A stretch of DNA of 51,108 bases from Candidatus Microgenomatus sp. (GTDB taxonomy: Bacteria; Patescibacteriota; Microgenomatia; UBA1400; PJMF01), in the NCBI GenBank assembly GCA_020724725.1, contig DYGL01000003.1:1-51108 (forward strand), written 5' to 3'. Under the pieces are notes generated by a model, which saw only the letters and a program-made list of their open reading frames with translations, was not told the origin of the DNA and did no database searches. Position 1 is the stretch's first letter, and each line of letters opens with the position of its first letter. The position numbers were made by a program, and so were the translations under genes. Of this stretch, positions 39,435-49,134 are shown in pieces.

Positions 39435-41084
39435 TTATTTACCATTAGTTTGAAAGTCTCTAAAAATCAATTGCAGTTTGTCAACTCCACGATATGAATT
39501 AATATCTAAAGAAACTGCAAGATCAAACTCTGTTGCAATGGATAATTTATCAACTAAATCAGCTCTGTGCCAAGCTAAAACCTCATATTCTCCATCATGA
39601 TTTGGAAAATTAATTATCAGCTTAAGATGCTCTTGTTCTCTACCCATTAACTTATAATTTTTCAACAAAACTTTTTGCAAAACAAAAATCGGCTTTGGGT
39701 TGGCCAAACCAAATGGAGAAAATTCTTCAATCAATTCCATAGTTTCTAAGTTGAGGAGATTGAAAGGTAAGACAGCGTCAACCTGAAGAGTTTTCTCTAA
39801 ATTCTTATCTGCCAATAGTTCTTTGGCTTTTTTTTGCATGGCTTTTTTTAAAGTAGCAATTTTTTCGCTACGCAAAGCAAAACCAGCTGCCAATGGATGT
39901 CCACCAACTTCTAGCAAATCTTTTCTAAAGAGACGAATAAATTCAGTAATATTAAAACCATCTAGAGAGCGAGCTGAAGCTTTAGAAATCTCTTCACCAA
40001 CACTAATTACGATACTTGGTTTGGCAAATTTTTCCGTCATTTTGCCAGCAATCAAACCAATAATCCCTTCGTGATATTCGAAAGAATCTAAGAAGATAAT
40101 TTTTTCTTCGGTTTCTTTAATAACTATTTCTTCAGCCTGCTTGGTTAAAGAGATAGTTAAATTTTGCCTATCTTCATTAGTATTCTTGAGTAAGTTGCTT
40201 AATTGAATTGCTTTATTTTCATCTTTAGTGCAAAGTAAGCGCAGAGCGTCCATGCCATCAGCCAAACGTCCCATGGCATTAATACGTGGCCCAATTTGAA
40301 AACCAAGTGTGTAGGTATCAATTTTGCTTGGATCTATTTTGGCTAAAGAAAAAAGATGTTTTAAGCCAAGATTTACATTAGTTCTTAAAACAGCCAATCC
40401 ATACATTAATAAAAAACGATTGATTGATAAGAGAGGCATTAGATCAGTGACTGTCGCAATTGCTACCAAAGCCAATAGCCTTGTTAAAAGCTCTCGGTCA
40501 CCATCATCAGACAATTCCTTAGCCAAAAACCAAGCTACCGCACAACCACAAACTTGACTGGTGTGAAAAACCGCCAGAGCATTTAATTTCTGCTCATCCT
40601 TTTGATGATGATCGCTGATGATCACATCAATTTTTTTATCTTGAAGAAATCCTAAAGCCTCGTGAGCTACAATACCATTGTCCACGGTAATAATAAGGCC
40701 GGTATCTGAATGGTCAATTAATAAATCATTTAAAGCTTTAACTGAAAGTCCATAACCATGCTTTAGACGATGAGGTATAAATGGAAAAACATTGTAGCCT
40801 TTGGCATGCAAGAATTGCCACAAAACAGCTGTGGCTGTAATTCCATCAGCATCATAATCACCAAAAACAATAATTTTCTCATTTTTTTCTTTGGCTATAG
40901 CCAAACGATCTTGAATTTTTTGTAATTCTTGAGCTTTAATACCCAAATCATTTAAAGAAATTTTGAAGGGTGAAAAGCCACGAAAAAAATCTTGAGCATC
41001 TTCAATGTTTCGATTTTTGAGAAGAATTTCTTTTAACTCTTCAAGATTTCCTGGAATATAAGTAGATTGGATGTGCCATTTCAT
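39435..41084 (-). CDS. recJ: Single-stranded-DNA-specific exonuclease RecJ
   Basis: IIVFGDYDADGITATAVLW, DHHQ, GPRINAMGRLADG, VGGHPLAAGF. Confidence 0.95.
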   Translation of the reverse strand: MKWHIQSTYIPGNLEELKEILLKNRNIEDAQDFFRGFSPFKISLNDLGIKAQELQKIQDRLAIAKEKNEKIIVFGDYDADGITATAVLWQFLHAKGYNVFPFIPHRLKHGYGLSVKALNDLLIDHSDTGLIITVDNGIVAHEALGFLQDKKIDVIISDHHQKDEQKLNALAVFHTSQVCGCAVAWFLAKELSDDGDRELLTRLLALVAIATVTDLMPLLSINRFLLMYGLAVLRTNVNLGLKHLFSLAKIDPSKIDTYTLGFQIGPRINAMGRLADGMDALRLLCTKDENKAIQLSNLLKNTNEDRQNLTISLTKQAEEIVIKETEEKIIFLDSFEYHEGIIGLIAGKMTEKFAKPSIVISVGEEISKASARSLDGFNITEFIRLFRKDLLEVGGHPLAAGFALRSEKIATLKKAMQKKAKELLADKNLEKTLQVDAVLPFNLLNLETMELIEEFSPFGLANPKPIFVLQKVLLKNYKLMGREQEHLKLIINFPNHDGEYEVLAWHRADLVDKLSIATEFDLAVSLDINSYRGVDKLQLIFRDFQTNGK

Positions 41085-41096
41085 GATTTATAGCCT

Positions 41097-41102
41097 TATA
41101 AT
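41097..41102 (+). promoter_or_regulatory. -10 element TATAAT
   Basis: Exact TATAAT 6 nt before ATG 41109. Confidence 0.5.
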
Positions 41103-41108
41103 AAAACT

Positions 41109-42695
41109 ATGACTCTCAATTTACCATTTGAAGTACTATATCTCATCTACCAATTTAAACAACATAAATTTGAAGCTTATCTAGTTGGTGGCGCAGTGAG
41201 AGATTTAACCATGAATTTCGCTCCAGAACTAATTAAAGATTTTGATCTAACCACTGATGCCTCTCCATCAGAAATTCAGAAAATCTTTCCGCAGAGTTTC
41301 TATGAAAATAAATTTGGGACAGTTAGTTTTACTCATGAAAATTTACTAGAAGAACTAGCCAAAAATTACCAACTGCCAAGTAAAAATTTGGCCAACCTAT
41401 TAGCAAAAGAGGAAATAAAAAACAATCGTATTATTGACCTCAAAAAAGCCAAAAAGGTTCATTTTTCACTCAAAGATCAACTCAACTCACAAGATAAAGA
41501 TTCTCTAGAAAAAGACAATCAAGTGCCACCTTTTGAAATGACCACCTTCCGCAGTGATGGTGAATATTTAGACCACCGCAGACCAGACGAGGTTGTTTTT
41601 GGCACAAACTTAGAAGAAGATTTGAAAAGAAGAGATTTTACCATCAATGCTCTGGCCATCACTGTTGAAGAGCAATACTTGCAAGAAATTTTTTCCAAAA
41701 AAAAACTAGAAAAATCCTACACAATTGAGAAAGAAAATTTTAAACTAATTGACCTTCACCATGGTCAAGAAGATTTGGATAAAAGAATCATCCGCACTGT
41801 TGGTCAAGCCGATCAAAGATTCGCTGAAGATGCTTTGCGCATGTTAAGGGCAATACGCTTAGCGGTGCAATTAAACATGGATATTGAAACTGACACTTAT
41901 TACGCCATTAAATATCATAAAGATCTGCTCAAATTTGTTAGCTTTGAAAGAATTAGAGATGAATTCATGAAAATTTTGGCTAGCGACCAACCAGCCAAAG
42001 GAATTGAATTACTTGATGAAACAGGACTCTTGGTTCATATCATTCCAGAACTTTACCGAGGTGTGGATATGCAACAAAGAGGCCATCACACCACTGATGT
42101 TTGGACTCATAGTCTTGATGCTTTGCGCTACTGTCCATCTCATGACCCAATTGTTCGCTTGGCTACTTTATTGCATGACATCGGCAAGCCAGTTACCTAC
42201 AAAGAAGAAAATGGTGAAATTACTTTCTACAGCCATGATGTCCTAGGTTCTCGTATTGCCAGTAAGATTGCTAACAGGCTCAAACTGAGTAAAAAAGAAA
42301 TTCAAAGAATTTTTATTCTCGTTCGATATCATATGTTTCACTATCAAGAACACCATAGTGACGCCTCGATTCGTCGTTTTATTAGACGAGTTGGCTTTGA
42401 AAACATTGATGATATTCTTGATTTGCGAGAAGGTGATCGTCTCGGTAGTGGGGCCAAAAAAACTAGCTGGCGCTTAGAAGAAATGAAGCAAAGAATCATT
42501 GAACAACTCAATCAACCAATGGGTTTGGATGATTTAGTAGTTAATGGTCATGATTTGATGCGAGAGCTTTCAATCAAGCCTAGTCCAATTTTGGGCGAAA
42601 TCTTGGACAAACTTTTAGAAAAAGTTTTAGAAAATCCACAACTAAACGAAAAAGATAAACTAATACAAGAAGCAAAAAAGATTCTAGAAAATTAA
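41109..42695 (+). CDS. cca: CCA tRNA nucleotidyltransferase / poly(A) polymerase family with HD domain
   Basis: AYLVGGAVRDLTM, KDFDLTTDA, LEEDLKRRDFTINALAI, RFAEDALRMLRAIRLAVQL, LLHDIGKP HD motif. Confidence 0.93.
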   Translation: MTLNLPFEVLYLIYQFKQHKFEAYLVGGAVRDLTMNFAPELIKDFDLTTDASPSEIQKIFPQSFYENKFGTVSFTHENLLEELAKNYQLPSKNLANLLAKEEIKNNRIIDLKKAKKVHFSLKDQLNSQDKDSLEKDNQVPPFEMTTFRSDGEYLDHRRPDEVVFGTNLEEDLKRRDFTINALAITVEEQYLQEIFSKKKLEKSYTIEKENFKLIDLHHGQEDLDKRIIRTVGQADQRFAEDALRMLRAIRLAVQLNMDIETDTYYAIKYHKDLLKFVSFERIRDEFMKILASDQPAKGIELLDETGLLVHIIPELYRGVDMQQRGHHTTDVWTHSLDALRYCPSHDPIVRLATLLHDIGKPVTYKEENGEITFYSHDVLGSRIASKIANRLKLSKKEIQRIFILVRYHMFHYQEHHSDASIRRFIRRVGFENIDDILDLREGDRLGSGAKKTSWRLEEMKQRIIEQLNQPMGLDDLVVNGHDLMRELSIKPSPILGEILDKLLEKVLENPQLNEKDKLIQEAKKILEN

Positions 42696-43576
42696 TTCTT
42701 TTTATTCTTTTTCCAATTATCAAAGACCAAAAGTAAAGGTACAGCAGTAAAAGTACTCGAGTAAGTGCCAGTAATTGCGCCAATTAAAAGAGCAATTACA
42801 AACCAATGAATGGTGCTGCCCCCCAAAATTGCTAAGGTTAAAAGCATAATGATGATGGTTAGAGAGTTGTTGATTGAACGACCAAGTGTTTCCAAGACTG
42901 CAGCATTAGCAATTTGTTCGAAAGGATAACGAGGGTTTTTGCGTTTTAACTCACGAATACGATCGTAAACCACAATGGTGTCATGAACAGAAAAGGATAA
43001 AGTCGTTAATAAAGCAGTTACAAATAAAACGTCCACCTCCACCTGCATAAAATGTCCCAATAAACTAAAAGCGCCAATTAAGATTAGTGAATCGTGTAAC
43101 ATTGCCAAAACAGCACAAAGACCGTATTTGAGCTCATCGAAAGCCCTCCAAATATGAAAAGTAATGATAGAAGCCACAATAATAATTGCAATCAATGTTT
43201 TGCGAAGCAATTCTGCTCCCAAAACTGGCCCAACGGTTTCAAAACGCAAAACTTCAATTTGTCCATAAGTTTGGCTAAGCTTGGAAACCAACTGATCTTT
43301 GTTTTGGTTATCAATTTCTTTGCCTTTAATTAGAATTCTTTGCTCGCCAGCACTTTGTATTACTTCTGGCTCATATAAACCGTCCAAGCTCTCTTTCAAT
43401 TTCTCTTGTGAATAATTGGCAAATTTTTCTGTATCTTGAAAATGTAATTCCATCAAAGAGCCACCAGTAAAATCTATGGCTGGCTTAAGACCAAAAAGAA
43501 ACAAAGAAAATATTCCTGGTAATAAAAATGATAAAGAAATCAAAAAGTAAAATTTTTTAAATTTCATTAGATTCAT
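42692..43576 (-). CDS. secF: Protein translocase subunit SecF
   Basis: PAIDFTGGSLMELHF, FSVHDTIVVYDRIRE, GRSINNSLT. Confidence 0.96.
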   Translation of the reverse strand: MNLMKFKKFYFLISLSFLLPGIFSLFLFGLKPAIDFTGGSLMELHFQDTEKFANYSQEKLKESLDGLYEPEVIQSAGEQRILIKGKEIDNQNKDQLVSKLSQTYGQIEVLRFETVGPVLGAELLRKTLIAIIIVASIITFHIWRAFDELKYGLCAVLAMLHDSLILIGAFSLLGHFMQVEVDVLFVTALLTTLSFSVHDTIVVYDRIRELKRKNPRYPFEQIANAAVLETLGRSINNSLTIIIMLLTLAILGGSTIHWFVIALLIGAITGTYSSTFTAVPLLLVFDNWKKNKKN

Positions 43577-44934
43577 GATTTATTCCTCTTTTCTCGATTA
43601 AAAATTGGCAAAAAAGCTCTAAGTAGTAAACGGCTAACCACAACTCCCGTAAAAAGACTCATTAAAGTACCAATCAAAAAAGTTAGACCAAAACCTTTAA
43701 CTAAACCGCTAGTATTTAAGAAAGAAAAATTAAGTGGATTAATTAAAACCAAGGCAGTCATAATTGAAGCCAAGTTGGCGTCTTTAATACTGTCCCAAGC
43801 CCGACCAAAACCCAATTCCATAGCTCTAGCGTAAGGCTGACCGCTTCTTACTTCTTCCTTCATTCTTTCAAAAATCAAAATATTAGCATCAACAGCCATA
43901 CCAATAGTCAAAATTAATCCGGCAATTCCAGGCAAAGTAAGTACTACTCCCAAAACTTTATAAATGGCAATGGTTAAAGTAGCATAAATCAGAAGAGAAA
44001 TGCTGGCAACAAAACCCAACCAACCATAGTAAACAATCATAAAAAGTAACACCAAGCCTAAACCAAGCAAGCCAGCCAAAACACTTTTACCAACAGACTC
44101 ATCACCCAAACTAGCTCCGATCGTTCTTTGTTCCAAAACTTTGATATTAACCGGCAAGGCTCCTGCATTAAGCTGAATCGCTAAATTTTTGGCTTCCTTG
44201 GTATCAAAATCTCCACTGATTACAGCTCGGCCATCAAGAATTGGGGTAGAAATAACTGGACTCATAATTGGCATTCCATCAACAAAAATTGCTAAGACCT
44301 CATTAACGTTTTCTTTGGTTACCTTGGCAAATAAGTCTCTGCCCTCCTCATTCATTTCCAAAGAAATCACTGGCTTGCCAGTTTGCGGGTCAATTTGGGC
44401 CAAGGAGCGCTTGAGTTGTTTACCAGTTAAACCAGTTTCTGCAAAAGAATCAAGCCAAATTTGGGGAGAAATAGTTGCTTCATTAAATTCTTCTTCAGTA
44501 AGTTGTCGTTGTAATTTAAATTCTAGCTGAGCTGTTTGTCCAACTAAATTTAAAGCCTCCTGTGGATCTGAAATGCCTGGTAATTCAATAATCAAGCGAT
44601 AGCTATCATCTTTTTTAGAAGTTTGAATTGAAGATTCGCTAATACCATAGAGGTCAACTCTTCTGGCAATAATTTCTCTAGCTGATTCTAGGGCTACTTC
44701 TCTATCTTCTACAGTAATCTCACCCATTTCTGCTTCCAAAGTAACTTGCATGCCACCCTGCAAATCTAAACCTTTGCGCAATTGATAGTCTTTTTGAATG
44801 TGTTTACCAAAAAAATAAAAATCTAATTTTGGCTTTTGAAAATTGCCAATTTGATCTGGCAAAGCAATAAATGCTGCCACAAAAGTCAAGAAAAAAATTA
44901 AAAATAGAGACTTAGTTAAAGACTTTTTTTTCAT
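43573..44934 (-). CDS. secD: Protein translocase subunit SecD
   Basis: LRKGLDLQGGMQVTLE, ELPGISDPQEAL, GMAVDANILIFERMKEE. Confidence 0.97.
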   Translation of the reverse strand: MKKKSLTKSLFLIFFLTFVAAFIALPDQIGNFQKPKLDFYFFGKHIQKDYQLRKGLDLQGGMQVTLEAEMGEITVEDREVALESAREIIARRVDLYGISESSIQTSKKDDSYRLIIELPGISDPQEALNLVGQTAQLEFKLQRQLTEEEFNEATISPQIWLDSFAETGLTGKQLKRSLAQIDPQTGKPVISLEMNEEGRDLFAKVTKENVNEVLAIFVDGMPIMSPVISTPILDGRAVISGDFDTKEAKNLAIQLNAGALPVNIKVLEQRTIGASLGDESVGKSVLAGLLGLGLVLLFMIVYYGWLGFVASISLLIYATLTIAIYKVLGVVLTLPGIAGLILTIGMAVDANILIFERMKEEVRSGQPYARAMELGFGRAWDSIKDANLASIMTALVLINPLNFSFLNTSGLVKGFGLTFLIGTLMSLFTGVVVSRLLLRAFLPIFNREKRNKS

Positions 44935-44943
44935 AAATTTAAA

Positions 44944-45543
44944 TTAGATAGTGGGCAACTCTCTATGGCAAAATTCTATTTCATCGCCAATAACCATTAC
45001 TCTAACCCCATACATCACTTCCATGATAAATGGGTCGCGACGAGCTTTACGAAACTCAAATTCCTCAGTTTCTAAAACAGCATAGTTAATTTCTCGCCCA
45101 AAATCTTTTTCTTCAGCCTTAATTAAGGCTTCAATTTCTGGCAACACCACTTCACCTACAATTAAAATATCTAATTGATCTCGATCTAATTTTGCTTGAT
45201 TGATGAAAGCTCCGGTAAACACAACATAGTCGACATTACCTAATTTTCTTCTTAGCTTCCTAATTTTCTTACCAATGCCAGAAGTTTTAATCACAATGCG
45301 CTGTAATTCTTGAAAAAAGAGATATTTCTTGTTGAGAGTGTAGTAAAGACGATTGGACCTTTGTTCACTTTTAAGCAAACCTGCCTCCAACATTCTGTCC
45401 AGTTCTCGACGCACGGCATTAATTTCTTCTTTAACTAAGCGTGTAATTTCACGAACATAAAACATCTCGTTTGGTTTTTCAAAAAAGAGAGTCAACATTT
45501 TGACTCTGACTTTGGAAACCAATAAATCATTTAAATCTGCCAT
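44944..45543 (-). CDS. Winged-helix regulator with C-terminal degenerate nucleotidyltransferase-like domain
   Basis: MADLNDLLVSKVRVKMLTLFFEKPNEMFYVREITRLV wHTH; VVFTGAFINQAKLDRDQLDILIVGEV resembles an NTase motif lacking the Ser. Start ATG 45543 preferred to 45579. Confidence 0.7.
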   Translation of the reverse strand: MADLNDLLVSKVRVKMLTLFFEKPNEMFYVREITRLVKEEINAVRRELDRMLEAGLLKSEQRSNRLYYTLNKKYLFFQELQRIVIKTSGIGKKIRKLRRKLGNVDYVVFTGAFINQAKLDRDQLDILIVGEVVLPEIEALIKAEEKDFGREINYAVLETEEFEFRKARRDPFIMEVMYGVRVMVIGDEIEFCHRELPTI

Positions 45544-45626
45544 GTTAAATCTTTCTTGAAAATCTGCAATTGAATGCAATTTTTACTCAATTTCAATCTT
45601 AACAAAAAATAATAGAAAAGCAAAAC

Positions 45627-46262
45627 TTAATTAGCTCTTTTGGCAAAAATCAAAAGTCTTTCTTTGGTTGTTCCAGGAGGCCAACAGGTTTGCAGAACTA
45701 TGTTTTCTCCCTCATAAGACTGATAAAGAAAGCTTGTGTCTGTGGGTTGACTAATTTTCTTTTCGGTGACCAAGTAGCGATATCTTTTTCTTTCATGCCA
45801 AATGTAAATCTCATCGCCAGTTTCTAATTTGTTGAGCAAATAAAAAACAGCATTGTATTGGACTTGAAAACCTGGACTAGAAGAGTGAGCAAAGTAATAT
45901 CCTAGGCCTTTTTCATCCGGGTAATTGGTGCTTGAGGCATGAGCAATGCCTTGCTTTAGGGCTGCTTTATACTGCTCTTCATCATTTGGATCAACATTAA
46001 AGACCACTCTTTCGTCTAGACCTAGGCTAGGAATGACTATGCCATAATCTTTATTTTTAGAAGCATTGCCAACAATAGTCATTCCTGAAAAATCAGGAAA
46101 AAATAAGGCTTGAGGATTCTCAATCCCTCTATTTTGAAAAAATGATTTGAATTGATATTTAAATTCTATCCAAAGCACCGGCAAAAAAACCAAAATTAAC
46201 CAAAACAAAAAGGTTAAAAAGGCCAAGAGAATTAGAACAGGGAAAATTTGACGAATTTTCAA
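45627..46262 (-). CDS. Sortase
   Basis: N-terminal TM, YFAHSSSPGF (His), IVLQTCWPPGTTKERLLIFAKR (TLxTC-like Cys and Arg). Confidence 0.9.
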   Translation of the reverse strand: MKIRQIFPVLILLAFLTFLFWLILVFLPVLWIEFKYQFKSFFQNRGIENPQALFFPDFSGMTIVGNASKNKDYGIVIPSLGLDERVVFNVDPNDEEQYKAALKQGIAHASSTNYPDEKGLGYYFAHSSSPGFQVQYNAVFYLLNKLETGDEIYIWHERKRYRYLVTEKKISQPTDTSFLYQSYEGENIVLQTCWPPGTTKERLLIFAKRAN

Positions 46263-46266
46263 TAGC

Positions 46267-47661
46267 TTATTTCCTTTTTTTCAACGAACGCTTATTAAGA
46301 TTATGATTCATCTTTTTGGTTCCTTGAATAAAGGGGTAACTGAAAGCTAAAGCACCACTAGTCAAACCTAGAATTGAGAACCAAGTTGGAGTGCCAGTTG
46401 AAGGCTGCTTAGTAATTGGTTTGGTGCTAACATAAACAGTTTGTTCACAAGCACTACTTCTCCTCCATTCACCAGTTGAGTCTTGCACAGAAGCTTTAAC
46501 CTTATAGGTGCCCGGACTAGCATATTGATGCTCAAATTCTTCTTGATTGGCTTCAACCTGATTACCATCGCCGTAATCAATTTTGTAGTTTTTAAGATCA
46601 CCTTTATTGTCATAGCCGGCAACTTTAAAATTCACTAGAGCTGGAGCTTGGTTGTTTTGACCTGAAACAATCTGCAAATAAGAACAAGCACTACGATGAC
46701 TTTCAATTTTAACAGGGCTAACTCTAGCTACCACCTGACATTGACGATCTTTGAGCCAGTTACCTTGACTATCTTTAACCTCAACTGCAGCACTAAATCT
46801 ACCAGAACTTTCGTAGGTATGATCAACCTTGCTATGACTGGTTTCCAAATCAGTCCCATCACCAAAAAGAAAACGATAGGCTTTGATTTCTCCTAAGTTG
46901 TCGCTTGCTTTAGCTTCAAAAGTAATTTTTGCAGGCACTTGATCGTTATTACCACTTAGAATCAACAAATCATCACAGGAGCTGACATGAGGGATACGTT
47001 CATCAACTACCAAAAAGAAAGCTCCGTCATTAAAATCCATATCTTCAATTAAAACATCATGACAATCTTTATCTGAGCCATTGCAACTAAGGCTGACGTT
47101 TGGCTTGCTATAACTTTCTTTTAAAAATTTTTCATAAGCATAACCATCTCCCCAGCATTGAGCAGATAAAAGTTTATTGCCGTCACTGCTGATTTTGCTA
47201 TATAAATCGCTCACATCAGCTGAACCAGCACCAGAAAAACCATTGCAGATGTTGTTTTTAGGACTTATCCAACCAGAGTAAGGCGTGTCTTTCATGTCTG
47301 CTAAAAAAGAAATTTTATCTCCAGAAGAAACTCTAACACCCGTGCGCCAAACATCATTTCCAGTTACAGTTTGACTGTAACTGCGATCATTAACTCTGAG
47401 CTTGAGAGTAGTTTTGATTCCTGTTTTATAATAGATCAAAACTTCTCCAGAAGCCACACTGGAAAAAGTATAATCAAGCTTACCAGAATCATTTCTGCCA
47501 CAATGCTCAATGGAAACATCTTGACCTGAAAAGTTAAATTTGTAGAACCAAGGCTGATCGCAATGAGCATCTGCTCCTAAAGTTGAAGTTGAAGCCAAAA
47601 CTCCAGAATTACTTAAAATAAGTAAAACCAAAGTTGTGACCAGAGTTTTTATCATAATCAA
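46267..47661 (-). CDS. Secreted surface protein with two PKD domains and sortase-type C-terminus
   Basis: Signal peptide; two PKD repeats (FLFGDGTDLETSHSKVDHTYESSGRF; KIDYGDGNQVEANQEEFEHQYASPGTYKV); C-terminal QPSTGTP + TM + KRSLKKRK. Confidence 0.85.
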   Translation of the reverse strand: MIMIKTLVTTLVLLILSNSGVLASTSTLGADAHCDQPWFYKFNFSGQDVSIEHCGRNDSGKLDYTFSSVASGEVLIYYKTGIKTTLKLRVNDRSYSQTVTGNDVWRTGVRVSSGDKISFLADMKDTPYSGWISPKNNICNGFSGAGSADVSDLYSKISSDGNKLLSAQCWGDGYAYEKFLKESYSKPNVSLSCNGSDKDCHDVLIEDMDFNDGAFFLVVDERIPHVSSCDDLLILSGNNDQVPAKITFEAKASDNLGEIKAYRFLFGDGTDLETSHSKVDHTYESSGRFSAAVEVKDSQGNWLKDRQCQVVARVSPVKIESHRSACSYLQIVSGQNNQAPALVNFKVAGYDNKGDLKNYKIDYGDGNQVEANQEEFEHQYASPGTYKVKASVQDSTGEWRRSSACEQTVYVSTKPITKQPSTGTPTWFSILGLTSGALAFSYPFIQGTKKMNHNLNKRSLKKRK

Positions 47662-48854
47662 TAGCTAACATCCGAATCGGTAGCCAAGACTGAAATCCAA
47701 ATTTGCCCCCTAGCTAACTCGATAGCGTTACCTCTAACGTCGACAAATTCCAACTCAGCTTCACGATCTTTTTTAACCCAATTGGCTTCGATTGGAGCCT
47801 GACCGTGTTTAAAAATCAAAGCTTTACCTCTTCCAACAGTACCATACATCATATGTTTCTTTTCATTAATGGGACCTTTTTCGGTAGCAAAGAGAATTAC
47901 AACATTTTTACTAGATAGTTGCTCATCATTATTGATATCAACATGAGCCTCCCCAGCATTATTTCTCTTATAAGAATCACTGTTGCTGTCATAATTCCAC
48001 TCAACTGAATATTGGTTATAACCACTCCAAAAATCATAAGCAATTTTGGTGGTTGAACCTGCTTCTGGAATTTCTTCTTCATAGCTAAAACCCTTATAAG
48101 CGCTAGACCAAGGAGCGGCAGCGATGGTTTTTCTAGCGACCACTCTCTCTGGGGTTAGACTGGTCCAACCTCGATCAGCAGCAACCTTCCATAACGCTTC
48201 AGTGGTTGTTTCCATGGTGTGCTCGGTAGCAATCTCTTTGCCAGGAATACGATTGTAATTACGGAAGAAAGTTGGATAACCAACAGAAAACTGATTAATA
48301 TCATTCTCACCTTCCCAACCATATTCACGAATTTGGCCAAGAGCATCTGTTGGACCAGGCACATTTGCTCCACCAACATGAACATACATGGGCAAGTTAA
48401 ATCCAGAAGCCCAATCTAAATAATAAGTTCTAGCCGAACGAATTGGAGCTAGAGTTAAATCGTTGGCTTGAGCTGCACAGTAAAATAAAGCACCAAAACG
48501 AGTCACTCCACCCTCAGCTACTGCTTCAAAAACCAAATCAGCTCGACTCAAACCTGCCTGAGGACGAGAATCTGGAGTATTTTCAATCATTACAAAAAGT
48601 GGACGACGGGTATCCCAAGCATCCTTTTCGGTTTTGGTGTAGTAAACACCATTTAAAGGACAGACCTGATCTCTTGGTTCACTAGGATCAATTGTCAAAA
48701 GACTACTAAGTAAAGTCTGGGCGGGGTCTGTGGTTTGATTATTGTTTGTAGTATTGGCCACAGAGCCTTTAGAAAAGGAGGAAAAAGCCAAGAAAGATAA
48801 GCCGGAGCTCAATATATATAAAATCAAAACAACAATTAAATTCTTCTTAGGCAT
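47658..48854 (-). CDS. DUF3048 (YerB-like) extracellular protein
   Basis: RPLFVMIENTPDSRPQAGLSRADLVFEAVAEGGVTRFGALFYC motif; N-terminal TM/signal. Confidence 0.85.
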   Translation of the reverse strand: MPKKNLIVVLILYILSSGLSFLAFSSFSKGSVANTTNNNQTTDPAQTLLSSLLTIDPSEPRDQVCPLNGVYYTKTEKDAWDTRRPLFVMIENTPDSRPQAGLSRADLVFEAVAEGGVTRFGALFYCAAQANDLTLAPIRSARTYYLDWASGFNLPMYVHVGGANVPGPTDALGQIREYGWEGENDINQFSVGYPTFFRNYNRIPGKEIATEHTMETTTEALWKVAADRGWTSLTPERVVARKTIAAAPWSSAYKGFSYEEEIPEAGSTTKIAYDFWSGYNQYSVEWNYDSNSDSYKRNNAGEAHVDINNDEQLSSKNVVILFATEKGPINEKKHMMYGTVGRGKALIFKHGQAPIEANWVKKDREAELEFVDVRGNAIELARGQIWISVLATDSDVSY

Positions 48855-48881
48855 AAATCCTTTCTAAATTGCATTTAAACT

Positions 48882-49133
48882 TCAAGTATATAATAGAGCC
48901 ACAGTTAACAAAACCAGTAAAATAAAAATAAAAACCAAAAAAGTTTTTCTTAGATCCTTAATAATCAGTTGAGGATCATAAGCAAAAATTTCCTTTAGAT
49001 AGCTAACTTCTTGTTTTACCTCTTTTTCAATTGGTTTAGACACTTGCTTGATTTCTTGTTTCAAAGGAAGGACTTTTTTTTGACGACGCAATTCACTCTG
49101 CAAACGGTCTTTTTTGGTTCTTTTTTTTGCCAT
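48882..49133 (-). CDS. Small C-terminally anchored membrane protein
   Basis: MAKKRTKKDRLQSELRRQKK... with C-terminal TM TFLVFIFILLVLLTVALLYT; start ATG 49133 preferred over 49172. Confidence 0.6.
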   Translation of the reverse strand: MAKKRTKKDRLQSELRRQKKVLPLKQEIKQVSKPIEKEVKQEVSYLKEIFAYDPQLIIKDLRKTFLVFIFILLVLLTVALLYT

Positions 49134-49134
49134 A

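Noticed and set aside
39823-40557. Plus-strand ORFs antisense to recJ
   Set aside because: Shadow ORFs; recJ motifs on the minus strand are unambiguous.
44189-44530. 113-aa + ORF antisense to secD
   Set aside because: Antisense shadow ORF of a conserved gene.
48155-48685. Overlapping ORFs on both strands within the DUF3048 gene
   Set aside because: Shadow frames of a recognisable coding sequence.
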